A stretch of DNA of 64,000 nt, taken from positions 26,933,001-26,997,000 of the forward strand of contig CM074855.1 of NCBI GenBank assembly GCA_037501455.1, read 5' to 3'. Shown piece by piece: positions 20,892 through 30,209 of this stretch (the first letter of the stretch is position 1; every line of letters begins with the position of its first letter). This DNA comes from Lantana camara. Taxonomy: Eukaryota; Streptophyta; Magnoliopsida; Lamiales; Verbenaceae. A program made the position numbers and the translations under genes. The notes beneath the pieces were generated by a model. That model did no database searches and was not told the origin of the DNA. It saw only the letters and a list, made by a program, of their open reading frames with translations.

Positions 20892-22094
20892 ATGCCTCCA
20901 CGAAGACATCGTGATCGATCTCCAGGACGACGTCATCATCGTGATCGTACTCCTACACCTCCACCTCCACAACCACCGCCGGCAGAGGCCTTTGTTAACT
21001 CAGTTATCAATATTATAGATCAAAGGCTACGAGATTATGTACCACCGGCACCTCCAGCACCACCTGCACCTGTTGTACCGCCTGAGGCACCGCTTTCTGT
21101 TATACTTAGGGAGTTTCAGAATCAAAGACCTCCCAAGTTCTTCAAGGGAAATGATATACAGGCGGAAATGTGGCTGAAAGAGGTAGAGAGGATATGGGAG
21201 CTCATTCCATGTGAGTCCCGAGAGAAGGCTCGATGCACCATCACTTTAATACAAGGGGAAGCCTACTCTTGGTGGGAAAGCACGCGGATTGTATTGGAGG
21301 CAACTGGAGAGGAGATTAATTGGGAAATATTTACAAGAGAATTTAAGAACAAGTTCATCCCTCCCTCATCACGTACTCGAAGGTTGAGAGAATTTACCGA
21401 ATTGAAGCAAGGATCGAGGTCTGTGGCCGAGTATATTTCAGAGTATGAAAGGTTATCTCGCTATGCACCCAATATAGCGAGTTATGATTTTCACAAAGCT
21501 ATGCAGTTCGTACAAGGACTCCGACCGGACATACAGAGAGCTTTGGAAGCGGTTAACACGAGTACTTGGGTCAAGGCTACCACGAAAGCTTTGAAAGTTG
21601 AAGACTCGGTGAATGCGAGAAGGTCTGTACCTCACTCCGGACAAAATTCTAATAATGGAAAGAGGCCTATTTCTTATCAATCCTCGCCACCTCAGGAAGG
21701 ATCTCAGAAAAAGGCTCAATCAATAGGATCGGCCTCGAAAGCTCCAAGTGTACCAACTTCAACATCATCTTCGGGAAAACCTCTTTGCACCTATTGCGGA
21801 CGTGATACACATACTTATGAGGCTTGTAGGAAACGTTTGAATCTATGTCTGCGCTGTGGAAGCAATGAGCACCTAGTAGACACGTGTCCGAAGCGACGAG
21901 AGTTGTCTGCCGGGGGACAGAGGCCACTTGTTCAGGCTCGTGCATATGCTCTGGAGAGAGAGGTGCACAATATGAATGCTCATCCGAATGTGGTAGCCGA
22001 AGGTATCAACTATATTTATGGCATAATCAACGGTGAACGGTACCCTAACCATGCATATCACGTGCATCATGAAATCTATTGCTATTGTATTTAA
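20892..22094 (+). CDS. Gag protein of the gag-only element
   Basis: The ATG at 20892 (MPPRRHRDRSPGRRHHRDRT) is preferred over the upstream in-frame ATG at 20847 because the same MPPRRHRxRSP start occurs in the related chromovirus gag. The 400-aa product has an Arg-rich and Pro-rich head, the retrotransposon gag core (AEMWLKEVERIWELIP, EAYSWWES, EFTELKQGSRSVAEYISEYE) and two zinc knuckles, CTYCGRDTHTYEAC and CLRCGSNEHLVDTC. It stops shortly after the conserved ALEREVHNMNAHPNVV segment, where protease begins in the relative. An intact gag with no pol implies particle assembly in cis and enzymes in trans (inference). Confidence 0.93.
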   Translation: MPPRRHRDRSPGRRHHRDRTPTPPPPQPPPAEAFVNSVINIIDQRLRDYVPPAPPAPPAPVVPPEAPLSVILREFQNQRPPKFFKGNDIQAEMWLKEVERIWELIPCESREKARCTITLIQGEAYSWWESTRIVLEATGEEINWEIFTREFKNKFIPPSSRTRRLREFTELKQGSRSVAEYISEYERLSRYAPNIASYDFHKAMQFVQGLRPDIQRALEAVNTSTWVKATTKALKVEDSVNARRSVPHSGQNSNNGKRPISYQSSPPQEGSQKKAQSIGSASKAPSVPTSTSSSGKPLCTYCGRDTHTYEACRKRLNLCLRCGSNEHLVDTCPKRRELSAGGQRPLVQARAYALEREVHNMNAHPNVVAEGINYIYGIINGERYPNHAYHVHHEIYCYCI

Positions 22095-22226
22095 TTCTTA
22101 TTAGTTGCAATTTTGATTGTGTAAAAGCATTAGTTATGTGATTAACGTGATGCTACCTGCTTTATGTGACATATACGTGAACGTTTCTACAATTTGCCTT
22201 CTTGAATCGTTGTTTTGGCGTGTGTG

Positions 22227-22453
22227 TGAGAGACGGGGTTCTCTCATTTCTTGTTGAGAGACGGGGTTCTCTCATTTCTTGTTGAAAGACGGGGTTCTTT
22301 CATTTCGTGTTTAAGAGACGGGGTTCTCTTTTGGCGTGTTTAAGAGACGGGGTTCTCTTGTAATTCTTGCTTTGGTGAGAGTCGGGGTACTCTCCTTGCT
22401 TTTGTGAGAGTCGGGGTACTCTCCTTGCTTGTTTGAGAGACGGGGCTCTCTCA
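22227..22453 (+). repeat. Array of eight hairpins with constant CGGGGY loop
   Basis: Units lie at 22227-22246, 22255-22274, 22283-22302, 22313-22330, 22342-22359, 22377-22394, 22406-22423 and 22434-22453, about 28-35 bp apart. Each is a 6-8 bp perfect stem around CGGGGT (CGGGGC in the last). Stems vary in matched pairs: GAGAGA/TCTCTC, GAAAGA/TCTTTC, AAGAGA/TCTCTT and GAGAGT/ACTCTC. Linkers are T-rich. The array sits between gag and the PPT. Confidence 0.92.
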
Positions 22454-22508
22454 CCGCTTGCTTTAGAGATTTAGAACTTGAGTATGGACCTGGGGACCAG
22501 GTCCTCTT

Positions 22509-22522
22509 AAGGGGGAGAGAGT
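22509..22522 (+). other. Polypurine tract of the gag-only element
   Basis: AAGGGGGAGAGAGT lies directly before the 3' LTR. It is nearly the same as the chromovirus PPT (AAGGGGGAGAGGT on the minus strand at 55463-55475). Confidence 0.85.
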
Positions 22523-25120
22523 TGTAACGCCCCGTTTTCAATTTACACATTATGTGAAGATTTATCTACATTTCATAATATTATATGTATTATAAGTTCA
22601 TGCTTTATATGAATTATCCTTAATGTGAAATTTGTGAATTAAGTGATAATGTGCTTAAGTGTCTTATGTGACTTTAATTGAACATTTCATTAAATTTATG
22701 GACTTAATTGCATTTCATGAACTGGGAGTAAATGTTTAATTGTTAGAGATGATACTTGATTGCATTCATTTAAATAACATAGGGACTTGTTTGCAAATTG
22801 GGTGCATTTGTTATGTTAGTGGATGATATTATATATCATATATGCATCTCTTCCATCACTTGCTCATACATACATTTTCATACAAGAGAACACACACACA
22901 CCTAGTGAGGATCGATATTTACACCTCAAGAGAAGGAGAAGAATTCATCTCATCATCCAAGCTATTTTGAGGAACTTTGAAGCTAGAAGCATCAACATCT
23001 TCATCTCTTCATCCTCATCTCATTCTTTTTTCATTTCAAGGTATAACATGAGAATGGATTGAATCTATTGATTGACTATATGAGTAGGGTTTGATGTTAG
23101 CTTGATGCTTTCATGTGTGTTCATGATTAGAAGCATGTTTAGCTCATATTCCCTTCATTTCTTGCATAAAACATGAAGTTATGTGAAGTTTGGAAAGCAT
23201 GTATATTTTTGGGGTTTTCATGAGGAATTCTTGATGCTTAGATGTTTATTTCTTGGATGAAATGATGAATACTTGAAGTATGATGTATATATGAGGTGTT
23301 TCAACATTTGTTATGGTTGGAGTTTGGATTATGTTGGTTTGGAGTTAGTTTGTGCATGGAAACCCCTGTTTTTGCCCTGTTTTTCTATCACGCACAGATG
23401 ACACGGGCGTGTCATCTTTGCTTTGTGTTGGGTGACACGGGGGTGCATGTTGGAGAGTTGGGATTTTCTGTACCGTGACACGGGGGTGTCACGGTTTGCC
23501 TTGAAATGGTGACACGGGCGTGTCACTTTCCTGCATTTTGTCCAACTTCGGACGAACGCCATTTTCACCTCGGTTTGAATTAGAAAACGTGCCATATAGC
23601 GTTGGAAAGGTCTATGTGTCTACTTTCATATCCAACAAACAAAACTCAATCCCCACTTCTAGAATTTAAGATATTCCAGTTTTCCCACAACATGTACATT
23701 TCCAAAAATTGTCGGTTTTGGCCAAACTTCACCAAAACCTTTCTTATTGCATTTCTTTCACTTCCTTGGCTCCCATATGTGAATTATGTGATATATATAC
23801 TTGCTTAATTGATAATCATGCTCCTATTTGACACTCCTTGATTGTTGTTGCATAATATCTTGATTATGACTTCGCCGTGCGTCTTAATTGGTTCATTCGA
23901 GTTGAGTCTTATGTACACTTATCCTTGTTGCACAGATCTTGGTCCCGAAGACGAGGAGCACGGTCCGTAGGGTGCTTCCTTGCTTCTTTTGGTTGGTAGA
24001 GGTGAGGTTTAATTACTAGATATATATAGAACCCTTACAACCCTACGTGATGTTTTCAGCCAAAATGTATATATATATATATGTATATATCTTTCCCACA
24101 ATCTCTACCGATTGCAAATGATTTCGTGATCTAATGAATAATCGTGTTATCGTGATTGATCTTGTTTTGGTGAGTAAGCATATCGTGTTCACATGGGCCC
24201 GAGGGTAGTGTATTGAGCCAACCGGGAAAGCAAGGGCTGACGGGTAACTCTTGCACTATCCTCACCAATTTTTGGGATCACCTCTGAATCCACCAGGAGG
24301 TTTGGTAGAGGAAGAAATCCCGTGCGTGGGAGTCATGTTCCCGACGTACACCGTTCATGGATGGTTGGGCCTTGCAATCCCACCATCACCGGAGGAAGAA
24401 GGAGTTCGTGAAAATGCTAAGTGTGCACTAATGATTGTATGATAATTATTGAAATAAAACCTAAAGATGGTATTGTTCACTAATTGGAGTAAGGTTGGAG
24501 ATTGCCCTCACTTGCCGGGCCACTGAGTGAATTGAATTGAACTGATAAGGTTTATATTGATTGAATGGATTAGTTGTAATCTCGGGCGAGATCTATTTTA
24601 ATATTGAACTTATATTGTTTCTATCTTATAAACCCTTACCCGAGATTATGACTTGCATGGTAATTACGCTATTATTTAATTATAAACCCCTCGCTCAGTC
24701 CATGTTGGACTGACACCTCAACTTTTCAGTTTTTGCAGGTTCGTGCTAGGCTGGAATTAGAGTCTCGTGTCTTTTATTCGGGTCTAGCACTTCACCTTCA
24801 TACTTTGTTCTTGTATTGATACTAGTTATTTTGTAGCATGTTTTGGATTTATACTTGGAGATGATATTGTATTGATATATATAAATGTTGGTATCTATAA
24901 ATAAATATGTAAATATGGTACCTAAAAGTATTGATTGCTATTGCTTCCACTTTTATTGCTCTGAATTGTTTATTGGTAGTATTTGAGGGTACCCGCCTAG
25001 CTTTTGAGTTTTGTTGTCACCCGTTCGCCATGAGTCCGGTTCATATATGGACTACCCATTTCATGTGTGAGCTAGACTTATGGTGCGGGGGTGTGGCATC
25101 TCGGCGTTCCGGGTGCTACA
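22523..25120 (+). repeat. 3' LTR of the gag-only element
   Basis: 2598 bp, the same length as the 5' LTR and about 99.5% identical. One helix arm has changed to GCTAGGCTGG (about 24745-24754) relative to the 5' LTR. Confidence 0.93.
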
Positions 25121-26116
25121 GCTTGGCCCAGATCTGCTGCGGGTGGGAGTGTAGCAGCATCCGGTTCTCGAAGGCCGTCACATGTTTTTCGGGATCTGTG
25201 GTCCCGTTATACATGGGCAAGTCGGTCGGAATTCGATCTCCGTCACAGGTCGTGCAGAGAATGTCCTCGCAAAAGGGGGAAGCTTCCTCCCGGTCGCTGT
25301 GGTAACGGAGAGGGCGTCGGTTCAGCCCGTCTCGGAGGTCGACCTGCCTCTGGGTGACGTGGGAACCACGGTCACCCAGGCGGTCTTGGACCCGTCTACG
25401 CGGTGGGTCCACACAATGATCCTGCTCTTTCCCGACACGGGCCGCGGCGATTCGGGCGGCCTCCTCCATAGCGGATCGAGCGGGGATCCACGCTCGGAGG
25501 TCGTCGAACTCGTCATTGTCTTCGTCGACCGCATGCTTGCCGCGGTTGTTACGGCTCGGGTGGTCGGAGTCTCCGTGACCTTCGCGGGGGATTTGTTTGC
25601 TCGTGGCAGGGGGTGGCGGTGGAGGAGCAAATTCTTGGACCTGTCCGGCCCCGATCTGGGGACTGAGGCCCCAGATGATTTGTGCGGGTCGACCGTCGAG
25701 CGGTTGGAAGACATAGGGAACTGGGTTCCCGTATGCTTGGACGGAGGGGGCCAACGCGTTGCCCACCACCGGGCTCGGGATTGTGGTGGTTGGGCTAGCC
25801 CTCGGCAGTTCGGGGCGCCTGGGCTCGCGACCCTCAGTTTGGGCACGCTCGATCTCGACCCGCCACTGGTCGAGAAAACCGTCAAGGTCCGCCTGAGTGA
25901 CAGTGAACCTGGGGGTGACCTCCAGCGGAGGCTGGGGGACATTGGCACTAAGGCCGATCGGGGGGACGTTGGAGACGTTGCCAAGCGGCGCGTCGTAGTC
26001 ATGCCTGCCTTTGGCAACCTCCTCCATGTCCTCGTCACGGTGGGTGTTCCTTGTGTTAACCATGGTGTTGAAAAGAGGATGAAAGGACTTTTTTCTAGGT
26101 CGATGTGAAAAAGTTT

Positions 26117-26135
26117 CCCACAGACGGCGCCAAAC
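26117..26135 (-). other. Primer-binding site region of the Tat element
   Basis: Immediately inside the 5' LTR the minus strand reads GTTTGGCGCCGTCTGTGGG. TGGCGCC-starting sites are used by Gypsy elements primed by tRNAs other than initiator Met. The exact tRNA was not determined. Confidence 0.65.
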
Positions 26136-26906
26136 TGATCTGGGTCAAATCTGGTCGATCTGACGTGGTCGATCCGGCTGTCAGATATGGGTCAATCAGT
26201 CAAGAATTTGTTTGAGTGGGTTCTTTATGGACCTGAAAGCACTAGCAAACGTGAGCTCGAAACCAACTTGGGGGACTTGGGGTTTGACCCAAGGTTGGCA
26301 CTCCGACGCTCAAGTCAGTAATGCGGCTCTTTAGAGAGAGAATAAATGCAATTGAATGCGTATTAAAGGCTTACCAACTACTGTTCAAAGGGCGAGTATT
26401 TATAGCCAGGGCCAAATAACACAGTAGTGTGTGTACTGTAGGTGTGCATTAATGGCGTTGCCAGTCGTCGATCTGGATGTCGGACGATGGAACTGGCTTG
26501 AAGCGGGTTGTCTGTACCTTCTTTCCCCTTTGAGTAAAAGCAGGGACTGACGGTCATTAATGAACCATAGTACGCCTGTTCCAGGGAATGAGAAGGGTAC
26601 ACGTGTCCCGACAGGAGTGCTTTTACAGTATTCGGGTGTCCGGTGACGTATGATATCGATCTGTAGATCGATGTTGCCTTCCGGGATCCTTAATGTTGTA
26701 TCTTCGAAGAAATGGAGCAGATCGATCTGAAGATTAACCTGGCTACTAAAATCGATCTGATGATCTGATGGTCTCATGAAGATCTGATGATCTGAGGACC
26801 TGGTATCGATCTGATGATCTGTCCAAAAGTTTGTCCGAGTTGGAGCGGGGCCCACGTGGCGCCCACATGGGCGTGCCACGTGTCCTCGTATTATTATGCC
26901 ATGTCA
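26136..26906 (-). repeat. Tat element 5' LTR
   Basis: 771 bp, about 98% identical to 8285-9055. It has the minus-strand TATA box at about 26400-26409. One ACGTG core is changed to ACATG near 26868 compared with the other copy. Its right end abuts the TSD AATTC. Confidence 0.9.
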
Positions 26907-26939
26907 AATTCCATCAAGGACTTCAGAATTAATTCACTA

Positions 26940-27085
26940 ATTAATTCTAATGGACTAAATTAATTCTCCAATTAATTTTATTTGGCTATATAATTAATTC
27001 TCCAATTAATTATATTTAGGGCTTTATAATTAATTCTCCAATTAATTATATTTGGACTTGATAATTAATTCTCCAATGAATTAAC
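26940..27085 (+). repeat. Short tandem array of AATTAATTCTCCAATTAATT units
   Basis: About four imperfect units at roughly 35-bp spacing lie in the right part of the split solo LTR, and one more lies at 8268-8284 on the other side of the Tat element. Each unit is a near-palindrome of AATTAATT around CTCC. The Tat element inserted at AATTC next to this array. Confidence 0.7.
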
Positions 27086-30000
27086 TCATGGTCCAATTCA
27101 TCAATTTCGACCATAGGCGTCCAAACCATGCTCTCGACACCCACACGTGTGCCATACACATGTGGTCTCGTTTTTATCAATTATTTGATCTTTCTAACAA
27201 TACCCTTTGAACCCGGTATTTGTGTGTGACCCTCTAGGTTCAATTTCAGTTAGCAGTGAGTCTAATTAATTAATACACTTTATTAATTAATTACCTCACA
27301 GATCACACGACCATAGTCTAGCAACAGGTGTGTGACCCCTACCCGAAATGTGAAAGTATATTCGAAAGAACCTTTCAGTCAATGACATCATGTGGGATAT
27401 GATCCTCCTACCATCCTATCTCTCGATTAAGAACTAGGGCATGAGAATATGGAGAACAAAGTTCCCTTCATATTCCATTTCATCTCAATCCAAGAAAACC
27501 CCATTTTCTTGATGTCTTGATCTAACCACCTTGCGCAAGGATTTTAGGATGGAACATGAATGACTTGTGCAATAAGAGATCATCTTGCCTACAACAAGTG
27601 TAAGTCCTTTATTGATTCCAACAATTCTCATATGCCACTTGTGTAATCCCAACATAGGCCGTGGTTCAGGTGTCTATACGGCGACACCCTTTTGAGCCTA
27701 TATCAAAGATTACAGAGTTAGCTCATATGAGACAATGTGGAATCTCAAGTCTAAGGATTAATTCCTCACGTCATTGACATGTGAGATATTTCCTTAATCT
27801 GGAAGTTCTAGTAACATCCTTTCCCATTTAGGAATCTTCTCACGCGGGGCACTCTCAGTGAACTTGTTCGTACAACAAGCACCCTTATGTATTGTGTAGG
27901 CATCAACTTATGCACTTTTCACCCCATAAAACAGGATGATCCTTCTTAAGGACACAACTACACAAGCAATTCTCAACAGAGGCAAAGTCGACACTCCCAC
28001 TGTCTGTCGGCCTCATTGACTTGGAGAAGTTTCTAATCCTCACCTATGGAGTTAAGAACTTGTTTCACGTGTCATTCCCATAATGACAAAGTTCTTAATG
28101 GCCTCATCGGATTAGGGGATTTTTAGACATGCACACATAATGGAAACACTCAAAACACGTAATGGCATATAAGAAGTGTTCGCCTGTGATTATAATCATT
28201 CGTATATTATTCAAAGATTATCTGTGATATAGGGAAAGTCCCAAAGCATAACAGCTTTCTAGGGCACTATTCCCAACACTAACCCATTTGGGTAATCTTC
28301 TCAACATGCCCTGGATATGCGGGGGTGACTTTAACGAAATTTTTCTAACTCTGAAAAAAGTGGAGGAGAACCTCGGCAGCTTGGACTCATCAATGCCTTC
28401 CGACACTATATATCCTCTTGCTGCCTTACTGACCTCGGATATGAAGGCTCGCCTTTCACTTGGTTAAATAATAATAATTTCCCTGACACAATTCGTGCTC
28501 TCTTGGATAGATGATTTGCTACTCAATCATGGATTACTTCTTTCCTGTCTTCTCACGTCTCTCATCTTGTCTCGGCTAATTCAGATCATGTGCCTATTCT
28601 AGTCTCTATTTTTTCTCAACAGAATCCTAGTACCCCGACCGGGAAACACAACTTCAAGTTTGAAGCCATGTGGCTTCGTCATAGTGATTGCGATGAAGTA
28701 GTTGCTAACAGTTGGACCACCCGATCAGAATAGCTAATTGTCGATCAGCTCTTGCTTGCTGGAAAAAAAAGGAGTTTATCGATCCGAAGAAACACATTAA
28801 GAAATTGGAGACTAAACTTATTGAACTCGAGATGGCCTTATCACTGACTACACCAGGTAAAAGGAAAGGAGGATAAAAGATGAAACTGATGAATGTTATG
28901 CTAGGGACGAAGTCAAGTGGAAACAAAGAGCAAAATCCCATTAGTTACTTGAATAGGACCAGAACACATCCTATTTCCACTCTCGCTAAAGCTAATAGGC
29001 GAAGAAAGAACAAAATTCCTAGGCTTAAAGATGAGCATGATGTTTGGAGGGATTCTGAGCAGGAGATTAAAGATGTAGTCGAAAGATACTTTGTTGACTT
29101 GTTCATCTCGAGCATGCCTTCTTTGGATGAGATTGATAGTACTATTGATTGCTTGGAGCAACGAGTCACGCCTGATATGAACTCCAGTTTAAGCGCTCCG
29201 TTCACTGCTGCAGAGATTGACAAAGCTCTATCCCAAATGGCTCCTCTCAAATCACCTGGCCCGGATGGTATGCCCCTCATCTTCTTCCAGAAATATTGGT
29301 CTTTTGTTCGCTCTGATGTTGTTGAATGTACTCTTGACTTCTTAAATCATGGTCGATCTTCTAGTCTCATGCATCATACTCACATTGTTATTATTCCAAA
29401 GTGTAAGTCTCCTGAGTCAATATCACAGCTCCGGCCCATTAGTCTTTGCACTGTCATCTATAAACTGGCCTCTAAAGCTATCACTAATAGGCTCAAACCT
29501 TTCATGCATCACATTATCTCTCATTTTCAGAGTGTTTTTATCCCGGGTCGTCTTATTACTGATAAAGTTCTTATTGCGTTTGAGTTAAACCATTACATTA
29601 AGCATAGGAAAACTGGCAAATAGGGGCTCTTTGCCCTCAAACTCGATATGAGTAATGCTTATGACTGCGTGGAATGGCTCTTATTGGAACGAGTTCTCCT
29701 GAGGTTAGGTTTTTGTGCTTCTTTCATGGAAATCATCATGCGCTGTGTTTCTTCTGTTACTTACTCGTTTGTTCTTAATGGTTTCCATTTCGGCCATATT
29801 ACTCCTAAAAGGGGTCTCCGCCAAGGAGATCCCCCCCTCCTTTTCTGTTCCCTTTTTGTGCAAAGGTTTTCTATTGGCTTTCGTTGCTCGATCTCCGTAT
29901 TCAAGGTGTTTCTATTTGTAGATGGGGCCCTAGTATTTCCCATCTACTTTTCGCAGATGATATCTTGATTTTTGTTAAGGCGAATGATAGCTCGGTTGAA

Positions 30001-30209
30001 GGAATTTGTGATGTGCTATGCATTTATGAGAAAGTCTCCAGTCAATCAGTAAACTACCAGAAATCCTCACTTGTGTTTAGTCCAAATGTCACCAATAACA
30101 TCCGGGAGCGACTTACACATCATCTTGGGGTTTTCGAGGTACTTAAGCATGATAAATATCTAGGCTTACCAACTATTGTGGGCATAAGGAAAAAAGAAGT
30201 GTGTGATAA

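Larger units (their letters stand above)
18082..25120 (+). mobile_element. Gag-only non-autonomous LTR element (TR-GAG type)
   Basis: Two 2598-bp LTRs (18082-20679, 22523-25120) start TGTAACGCCCCG and end GGTGCTACA, with a perfect 5-bp TSD GCTTG (18077-18081 and 25121-25125). The 1.84-kb interior holds a PBS for initiator tRNA-Met, one intact gag, a hairpin array and a PPT. There is no protease, RT, RNase H or integrase. Its gag starts like that of the chromovirus at 52479-63173, the likely relative supplying pol functions. About 13 LTR differences by eye (~0.5%) indicate recent insertion, in agreement with its being innermost in the nest. Confidence 0.92.
17214..26063 (-). pseudogene. Tat gag, interrupted by the gag-only element
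   Basis: The N-terminal part runs from the ATG at 26063 (MVNTRNTHRDEDMEEVAKG) to 25121, where a 7-kb element enters. The rest resumes at 18081 in frame (...KLFVTMLTGPAQDWFIRLPP) and ends with TGA at 17214-17216. The N-terminal part is Pro-rich and Arg-rich. The continuation has the classic retrotransposon gag core (AQDWFIRLPP, FMTRFLREVVRVENP) and a CCHC-like knuckle, FCGYHQQWGHTTAEC. Gag forms the particle that packages element RNA. Apart from the insertion I see no break. The end overlaps the pol start by 4 nt (ATGA). Confidence 0.85.
8285..26906 (-). mobile_element. Ty3/Gypsy Tat-lineage LTR retrotransposon
   Basis: 771-bp LTRs at both ends begin TGATCTGG and end CATGTCA on the plus strand, with a perfect 5-bp TSD AATTC (8280-8284 and 26907-26911). 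The element reads on the minus strand: 5' LTR 26136-26906, PBS, gag, pol (13243-17217), a minisatellite, an antisense gene, a PPT and the 3' LTR 8285-9055. The dual RNase H arrangement, the antisense PF04195-type gene and the tandem repeats between pol and the 3' LTR are features described for the Tat lineage. Without the inner element it is about 11.6 kb. The LTRs differ at about 14 sites by eye (~1.8%). Confidence 0.9.
7512..28278 (-). mobile_element. Solo LTR (Angela-like Ty1/Copia), split by the Tat element
   Basis: The outer ends are TGTTGG (7512) and CCAACA (28278), flanked by CTAAT (7507-7511) and CTAAC (28279-28283), a 5-bp TSD with one change. Removing the Tat insertion and one TSD copy leaves about 2.14 kb (7512-8284 plus 26912-28278) with no coding sequence, so a solo LTR is the simplest reading. 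Read on the minus strand it begins TGTTGGGAATAGTGCCCTAG, which resembles the LTR start of Angela-type Copia elements. The lineage call is from memory of that terminus and is less sure than the boundaries. Confidence 0.65.

Noticed and set aside
22227..22453. CRISPR-like regularly spaced repeats
   Set aside because: The units are short hairpins with T-rich, similar linkers inside a plant retroelement; there are no unique spacers and no cas genes.
25182..26108. A 308-aa plus-strand open frame
   Set aside because: It runs opposite to the Tat gag N-terminus, which has a recognisable start and composition; the plus frame is a by-product of GC-rich coding sequence.
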